Assembly: GCF_030700285.1 (NCBI RefSeq)
Contig: NZ_JAUYZJ010000004.1
Location: 159,374-223,373, forward strand
DNA: 64,000 nucleotides
Origin: Methylobacterium sp. NEAU K
Lineage (GTDB): Bacteria; Pseudomonadota; Alphaproteobacteria; Rhizobiales; Beijerinckiaceae
Direction: 5' to 3'
The notes beneath the pieces are model-generated. The model was not told where the DNA came from and made no database searches. It saw only the letters and a program-made list of their open reading frames with translations. A program made the translations under genes and the position numbers. Positions 60,148-64,000 of the stretch are shown here, in pieces. Position 1 is the first letter of the stretch, and each line of letters opens with the position of its first letter.

Positions 60148-60771
60148 ATGACTAAAGACGATATATGGCACGTTGGACAAGCAGTTTTTGGATCACACAG
60201 CTTACCTAGATCGCAATCCCCAGTCCGAACATCACTCACTCATCCACTACAGATCGCGAGCATTCCTGTAGGTGATAACGGTGGACTAATCGGTATCACG
60301 TTTTGCCCCGGGAAGAAGGATCCATCGTCTGTCGGCGGTCCTTGGGAGCGTGACCTGGGCGCCGATATAACAGTTATATGCGAGTGGGGTGCATCGTCCG
60401 TCCTTACTCTGATTGAGCCGCACGAGTTCGACTTCCTGTCCGTGCGAGGCTTACCTGACGCTGTGAGGGACGCTGGTCTCGTATGGCACCACGCTCCAAT
60501 CCCCGACGTGAGCGTTCCAGGACCAGCGTTCAGAGCAGCATGGCGAACGATAGGCCCTCGCATCTCGGAACAGTTACGTGAGGGTGGATCCGTCGTGGTC
60601 CATTGTCGTGGCGGTCTCGGTCGTGCGGGTATGGTGGCGGCCAAGCTTCTCGTGATGATGGGTGAGGATCCGAGACGGGCGATTGAGCGGGTCAGAGCGG
60701 TGAGACCCGGAGCAATCGAGACGCGCGAACAGGAAGCCTATGTTCTCGGACAGGGGGCTTCGAATGTCTGA
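60148..60771 (+). CDS. dual-specificity protein phosphatase family protein
   Basis: A 207-residue cytosolic cysteine phosphatase. The P-loop VHCRGGLGRAGM carries nucleophile C153 and R159, and the general acid is probably D120 in APIPDVSV. The pattern is close to CDKN3-like bacterial phosphatases, members of which are found next to or fused with ADP-ribosylglycohydrolases (recalled). Met 60148 has GGAGG 5 nt upstream. Its stop overlaps the next gene by 8 nt, so the two are coupled. Substrate could be protein phosphotyrosine/serine or a phosphorylated nucleotide derivative. Confidence 0.85.
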   Translation: MTKDDIWHVGQAVFGSHSLPRSQSPVRTSLTHPLQIASIPVGDNGGLIGITFCPGKKDPSSVGGPWERDLGADITVICEWGASSVLTLIEPHEFDFLSVRGLPDAVRDAGLVWHHAPIPDVSVPGPAFRAAWRTIGPRISEQLREGGSVVVHCRGGLGRAGMVAAKLLVMMGEDPRRAIERVRAVRPGAIETREQEAYVLGQGASNV

Positions 60772-61420
60772 GGCCGTTCGTGACCGAGCCCTTGGTGCCC
60801 TCATCGGTCTCGCTATCGGGGACGCTCTCGGGACGACGCTTGAGTTTGAGGCAAGGGACACCAAGCCATCCCTATACGACATGATGGGTGGAGGACCTTT
60901 CGACCTTCAGCCGGGCGAGTGGACCGACGATACGTCCATGGCTTTGTGTCTCGCTGATTCGCTGATCGCCGGTAATGGCCTGGACGAACGCGACCTGATG
61001 GAGCGGTTTTGCCGCTGGTATGAGGCTGGCGAAAACTCCTGCACGGGTGGATGCTTCGATATCGGCATCACGACCCGAAACGCCCTGGAACAGTTCCGAC
61101 GGACGGATGACCCGATAGCCGGGCCTACGGACGCGCGGACCGCCGGGAATGGTTCCATCATGCGCCTTGCTCCAGTGGCCCTGCGCTACTGGAACGATTC
61201 CGAACGCCTGAGGGATGTGAGCCGACGCCAGAGCTACACGACCCACGGAGCAGAAGAGGCCGTAGACGCTTGCGATGCCTTGGCGATGGTCCTTGCTGAC
61301 CTAATAGGGGGAAAGCCCCTCACGCACGTTCTCTCTGCCTCCTACGGTCCCTCCTCCGGTGGCGTGCGGGCGGTCATGGACGGTTCGTGGAAGGGAAAGG
61401 CACGTTCCGATATCCGGTAA
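60764..61420 (+). pseudogene. ADP-ribosylglycohydrolase, C-terminus truncated by IS66 insertion
   Basis: DraG/ARH-type enzyme that removes ADP-ribose from proteins or other targets. The N-terminus GALIGLAIGDALG and first metal motif GEWTDDTSMA (T54, D55, D56) are intact, as is GNGSIMRLAPVAL. The protein stops at residue 218, just after GSWKGKARSDIR. The usual C-terminal part with the second Asp-rich metal motif (DTDT-type, AAI.G..AGA) is missing. The TAA stop is formed by GTAA, the expected first bases of an IS66-family end, so the gene was cut by insertion. The remnant is probably inactive. Confidence 0.8.
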
Positions 61421-61472
61421 CCGATCGGCTGGCACCACGCCCGGTCTGAGCGCGGCGTGCTAATCTGCTCAG

Positions 61473-61703
61473 ATGGCGGTCGACGAGGAGCGCATCGACG
61501 AGGCGGTGCTCGCCCTTTTGTGGCTGACGCTCCACGATGGGCGTCGGGCCTGGAAGGGCTTCGACTGGGCTGTACTTGGCCGTCTCCACGCCAAGGGGCT
61601 CATCGCCGATCCGGTCGGACGCGCCAAGTCGGTGGTGCTGACAGACGAGGGATTGCGCCAATCCGAGGCGCTGTTCCGGAGCCTGTTCACACGCCCTGAC
61701 TGA
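61473..61703 (+). CDS. DUF6429 family protein, IS66 passenger
   Basis: The 76-residue protein (MAVDEERIDEAVLALLWLTL, later DWAVLGRLHAKGLIADPVGR) has a winged-helix-like pattern. DUF6429 proteins are often found beside IS66 transposase genes in Hyphomicrobiales. It faces tnpC and ends 21 bp from its stop. Function unknown; a regulator of transposition is possible. Confidence 0.75.
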   Translation: MAVDEERIDEAVLALLWLTLHDGRRAWKGFDWAVLGRLHAKGLIADPVGRAKSVVLTDEGLRQSEALFRSLFTRPD

Positions 61704-61724
61704 CGCGTCAGGGCCGTGGCGTTC

Positions 61725-63248
61725 TCAGGCCACGGCTTGGAGCGTGGGTGTGCTCGGGTAGGCCCAGGGCAGAAGCTCGTCGAGGCGCCGCTGCGGATGG
61801 CCGTCGACGATGCGGGTGATGACGTCGGCCAGGTAGGCCTGCGGCTCGACGCCAACGAGTTTGCAGGTCTCGACCAACGAGGCGATCACCGCCCAGTGCT
61901 CGCCCCCGCCGTCCGAACCAGCAAACAGGGCATTCTTCCGATTCAAGGCCAGGGGCCGGATCGCGCGCTCGACGGTGTTGGAGTCGATCTCCACGCGCCC
62001 GTCGTCGAGGAACAGGCTCAGCCCCGCCCAGCGGCTCAGGGCGTAGCGGATCGCATCCGCCAGGTTGCTCTTGCGGCTCAGGAGGCCGAGCTTCTCGCGC
62101 AGCCACGGCTCCAGCGCCTCGACCACGGGCCGGCTTCGTTCCTGCCGGGCCGCCCGTCGCTCCTCGGCCGGGCGACCGCGGATCTCGGCCTCGATCCGGT
62201 AGAGCATGGCGATGCGCGACAGCGTCTCCGTCGCGATCGGCGAGGCCGCGGCTAGGTCGTAGAATTGCCGACGCACATGGCTCCAGCAGTAGGCCAGCCG
62301 CACCGCGCCGCCCTTGGCCAGCGTCTCGTAGGCTGCGTAGCCGTCAACCTGGAGCACGCCTGCAAACCCACTGAGATGCGCGATCGGCCGTCCGGCCGTG
62401 CGATCCGGGGCGTAGACGTAGGCAACTCCCGGCGGATCAGTCCCGCCCCAGGGCCGGTCGTCGCGCGCATACGCCCAGAGCTGGCCGGTCTTGGTGCGGC
62501 CGCGACCCGGATCGAGCACCGGTGCCGTGGTCTCGTCGGCAAACAGATTGCCCGAGCGCTTCAGCGTCTCCAGCAGCCGCCCGTGGACGGGCCGGAGAAG
62601 GAAGGCGGCGCGCCCGACCCAGTCGGCCAGCGTCGAGCGGTCGAGGCTGACGCCCTGGCGGGCGAAGATCTGCGTCTGTCGATACAGCGGCAGATGGTCG
62701 GCGTATTTGGAGACGAGGACCTGCGCGACGAGAGCGTCGGTCGGTAGACCGCCCTCGATCAGCCGCGCCGGTGCCGGGGCCTGCACGATCGCGTCCCCGC
62801 AGGCGCGGCAAGCGTAGCGCGGACGGCGGATCACCAGCACCCGGAACTGCACCGGCACCACGTCGAGGCGCTCGGACACGTCCTCGCCGATCCGGTGCAG
62901 GGCACCCGAGCAGCACGGACAGGCGGTGCGGTCGATGTCGACGAGGCACTCGACCCGCGGCAGATGGGCGGGCAGCGCCCCACGGTTCGTGCGCCGCTTG
63001 ACCCTCCGGGCCTCCTTCCTGGCGGGCTCGCCCTCCTCGGCGGCAAAGCCCGCAGCCTCGACCTGCTCGGCCTCCTCCAGCCCGAGCAGGAGTTGATCCT
63101 CAGGCAGGCTCTCGGCGCGGCGGCCGAAGCGGTGGCGCTGCATGGCCAGGATGATCTGTCGCAGCCGCTCGTTCTCGGCGCGCTCCTCGGCGAGCAGCGC
63201 CTTGAGCGTCTCGGGGTCGTCGGACGAGGGCGAAGCAGGCGCCACCAT
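61725..63248 (-). CDS. tnpC: IS66 transposase TnpC
   Basis: The 507-residue DDE transposase has an N-terminal leucine-zipper-like helix (about 12-60), a Cys4 zinc finger (CPCCSGALHRIGEDVSERLD to CRACGD), the DDE_Tnp_IS66 core (with LFADETTAPVLDPGRGRTKT, CWSHVRRQFYDL and DSNTVERAIRPLALNRKNAL), and the IS66 C-terminal domain ending in DELLPWAY. It appears full length and uninterrupted, so the element may be active. Confidence 0.95.
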   Translation of the reverse strand: MVAPASPSSDDPETLKALLAEERAENERLRQIILAMQRHRFGRRAESLPEDQLLLGLEEAEQVEAAGFAAEEGEPARKEARRVKRRTNRGALPAHLPRVECLVDIDRTACPCCSGALHRIGEDVSERLDVVPVQFRVLVIRRPRYACRACGDAIVQAPAPARLIEGGLPTDALVAQVLVSKYADHLPLYRQTQIFARQGVSLDRSTLADWVGRAAFLLRPVHGRLLETLKRSGNLFADETTAPVLDPGRGRTKTGQLWAYARDDRPWGGTDPPGVAYVYAPDRTAGRPIAHLSGFAGVLQVDGYAAYETLAKGGAVRLAYCWSHVRRQFYDLAAASPIATETLSRIAMLYRIEAEIRGRPAEERRAARQERSRPVVEALEPWLREKLGLLSRKSNLADAIRYALSRWAGLSLFLDDGRVEIDSNTVERAIRPLALNRKNALFAGSDGGGEHWAVIASLVETCKLVGVEPQAYLADVITRIVDGHPQRRLDELLPWAYPSTPTLQAVA

Positions 63249-63316
63249 GAAGCGGATTAGAGCAGATCCGCCAGTGACTTACCACCGCGACGAAGCCCGT
63301 CCGCCGGGCTTTTTGC

Positions 63317-63673
63317 TCAGCCTGCAACCGCCGGCGTGCTCACGGGACGCGCTGCATGGACGCGCTTCCAGTCCAAGCCTTCGACGAGCGCCGCGAGCTG
63401 CGCCGCGCTCAGCCGAACCACGCCGTCCTCGATCTTCGGCCAGCAGAACTGACCAGCCTCCAAACGCTTGGTCGCGAGGACCAGCCCGCTTCCATCCCAG
63501 ACCAGGAGCTTCACCCGGTCGGCCCGCTTCGAGCGGAACACGTAGACCGTGCCGGAGAACGGATCCGCGCCCATCGCGTCCCGGACCAGAGCGGCCAGTC
63601 CGTCCATGCCCTTGCGGAAGTCCACCGGCCGTGTGGCCAGCATCACGCGCACCGCGCCGGAGGGCCCGATCAC
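63317..63673 (-). CDS. tnpB: IS66 accessory protein TnpB (Orf2)
   Basis: A 118-residue protein with the characteristic VMLATRPVDFRKGMDGLAAL and VYVFRSKRADRVKLLVWDGS segments of IS66 Orf2. It is required for transposition of IS66-type elements, role not understood. It overlaps tnpA by 4 bp, so translation is coupled; 68 bp separates it from tnpC. Confidence 0.95.
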   Translation of the reverse strand: MIGPSGAVRVMLATRPVDFRKGMDGLAALVRDAMGADPFSGTVYVFRSKRADRVKLLVWDGSGLVLATKRLEAGQFCWPKIEDGVVRLSAAQLAALVEGLDWKRVHAARPVSTPAVAG

Positions 63674-63999
63674 AGGGGAGCCTTCAGCGCCCGGATCACC
63701 GCGGCGATCTGAGCCGCGCTCGCGCCCTGAGCGATGCGGACCGTGGCGCCTGCGATCTCAACTTCGATACCGTGACAGCCGCGCGGCTCACGCAGCGCGG
63801 AGCTCGTCTGCGCTGACGCCGGCTCTTGCCGGCCCACACTCAGCACGGCCGGCACGAACTGCAGTGGGGTCTGGTCGTCGTGCCTCCCAGCCTGACGCGC
63901 CAGGCGCCGCCACGTGAACAGTTGCGAGGCGCTCAGTCCGTGTCGGCGTGCCACCGCGCTGATCGAGGTGCCCGGCCCATCACTCTCGACGACGATGGC
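63670..63999 (-). CDS. tnpA: IS66 accessory protein TnpA (Orf1), partial
   Basis: The frame is open to the end of the window: it reads AIVVESDGPGTSISAVARRH then GLSASQLFTWRRLARQAG, a helix-turn-helix of the IS3/IS66 OrfA type. The C-terminal part (VEIAGATVRIAQGASAAQIA) is typical of IS66 Orf1. A GTG at 63954 would give 94 residues but would lose the first helix, so the true start is outside the window. Confidence 0.9.
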   Translation of the reverse strand, partial: AIVVESDGPGTSISAVARRHGLSASQLFTWRRLARQAGRHDDQTPLQFVPAVLSVGRQEPASAQTSSALREPRGCHGIEVEIAGATVRIAQGASAAQIAAVIRALKAPL

Positions 64000-64000
64000 G

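Larger units (their letters stand above)
56635..64000. mobile_element. tRNA-Thr-associated genomic island (right end outside the window)
   Basis: From the tRNA-Thr end onward gene content and base composition change: a tyrosine integrase, an AT-rich sensor-like gene, a broken resolvase, phosphatase and ADP-ribosylglycohydrolase genes, then an IS66 element. Codon use is less GC-biased than in the housekeeping regions. No second copy of the tRNA 3' end was found within the window, so the right boundary is beyond 64000 or lost. Confidence 0.75.
61417..64000. mobile_element. IS66-family insertion sequence (partial, right end outside window)
   Basis: Contains tnpC, tnpB and tnpA in the standard order on the minus strand and a DUF6429 passenger gene near its left end. 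IS66 elements typically begin with GTAA and duplicate 8 bp of target; GTAA at 61417 directly follows intact ADP-ribosylglycohydrolase codons, so it is the probable left end, with GATATCCG (61409-61416) the expected target duplication. tnpA is still open at 64000. Confidence 0.85.

Overview
The window is GC-rich chromosomal DNA of an alphaproteobacterium of the Hyphomicrobiales (Rhizobiales), most probably Methylobacterium or a close relative. This rests on protein style, the gene chain nuoA-N / birA / rnj / mce / DUF1467 / proS / lolC-lolD / dnaE, the hemD / mitofilin-like / hemY chain, and short palindromic intergenic repeats of the kind common in that group. The genus is an inference; no 16S rRNA gene is present.

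Region 1 (1-25.2 kb) is housekeeping: a possible lexA tail, comEC, gltX, gltA, an AlkA-type glycosylase, parC, recO, a ChaC-type gamma-glutamylcyclotransferase, dnaE, a UGT-like glycosyltransferase, lolD and lolC/E, proS, a candidate small RNA with its own promoter and terminator, a DUF1467 membrane protein, methylmalonyl-CoA epimerase, RNase J and biotin-protein ligase. Region 2 (25.2-41.0 kb) is the complete 14-subunit respiratory complex I operon, read on the minus strand from nuoA to nuoN, with a 66-residue extra protein between nuoF and nuoG. NuoE has a long C-terminal extension and NuoL a histidine-rich loop.

Region 3 (41.3-56.5 kb) begins with tRNA-Asp. It carries an EamA exporter, a DUF1127 protein, a MocR-type regulator, a two-component system divergent from an OB-fold/PepSY-like membrane protein, a PglK-like ABC exporter, an aldose-1-epimerase relative, hemD, a mitofilin-like coiled-coil membrane protein, a HemY-type TPR protein and a Nudix hydrolase.

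Region 4 (56.56 kb to the end) is a horizontally acquired island starting at a tRNA-Thr gene. It has a tyrosine integrase 80 bp after the tRNA and a visibly AT-rich gene with STAS, GHKL ATPase and STAS-like DUF4325 domains. These are followed by a serine-resolvase pseudogene with three lesions. Next come an overlapping pair, a dual-specificity phosphatase and an ADP-ribosylglycohydrolase. The hydrolase is cut off by an IS66-family element that runs past the window end and carries a DUF6429 passenger gene. The least described material is in this island: the STAS-GHKL-STAS protein and the phosphatase/ADP-ribosylhydrolase pair, which have the look of a signalling or defence module now partly inactivated.
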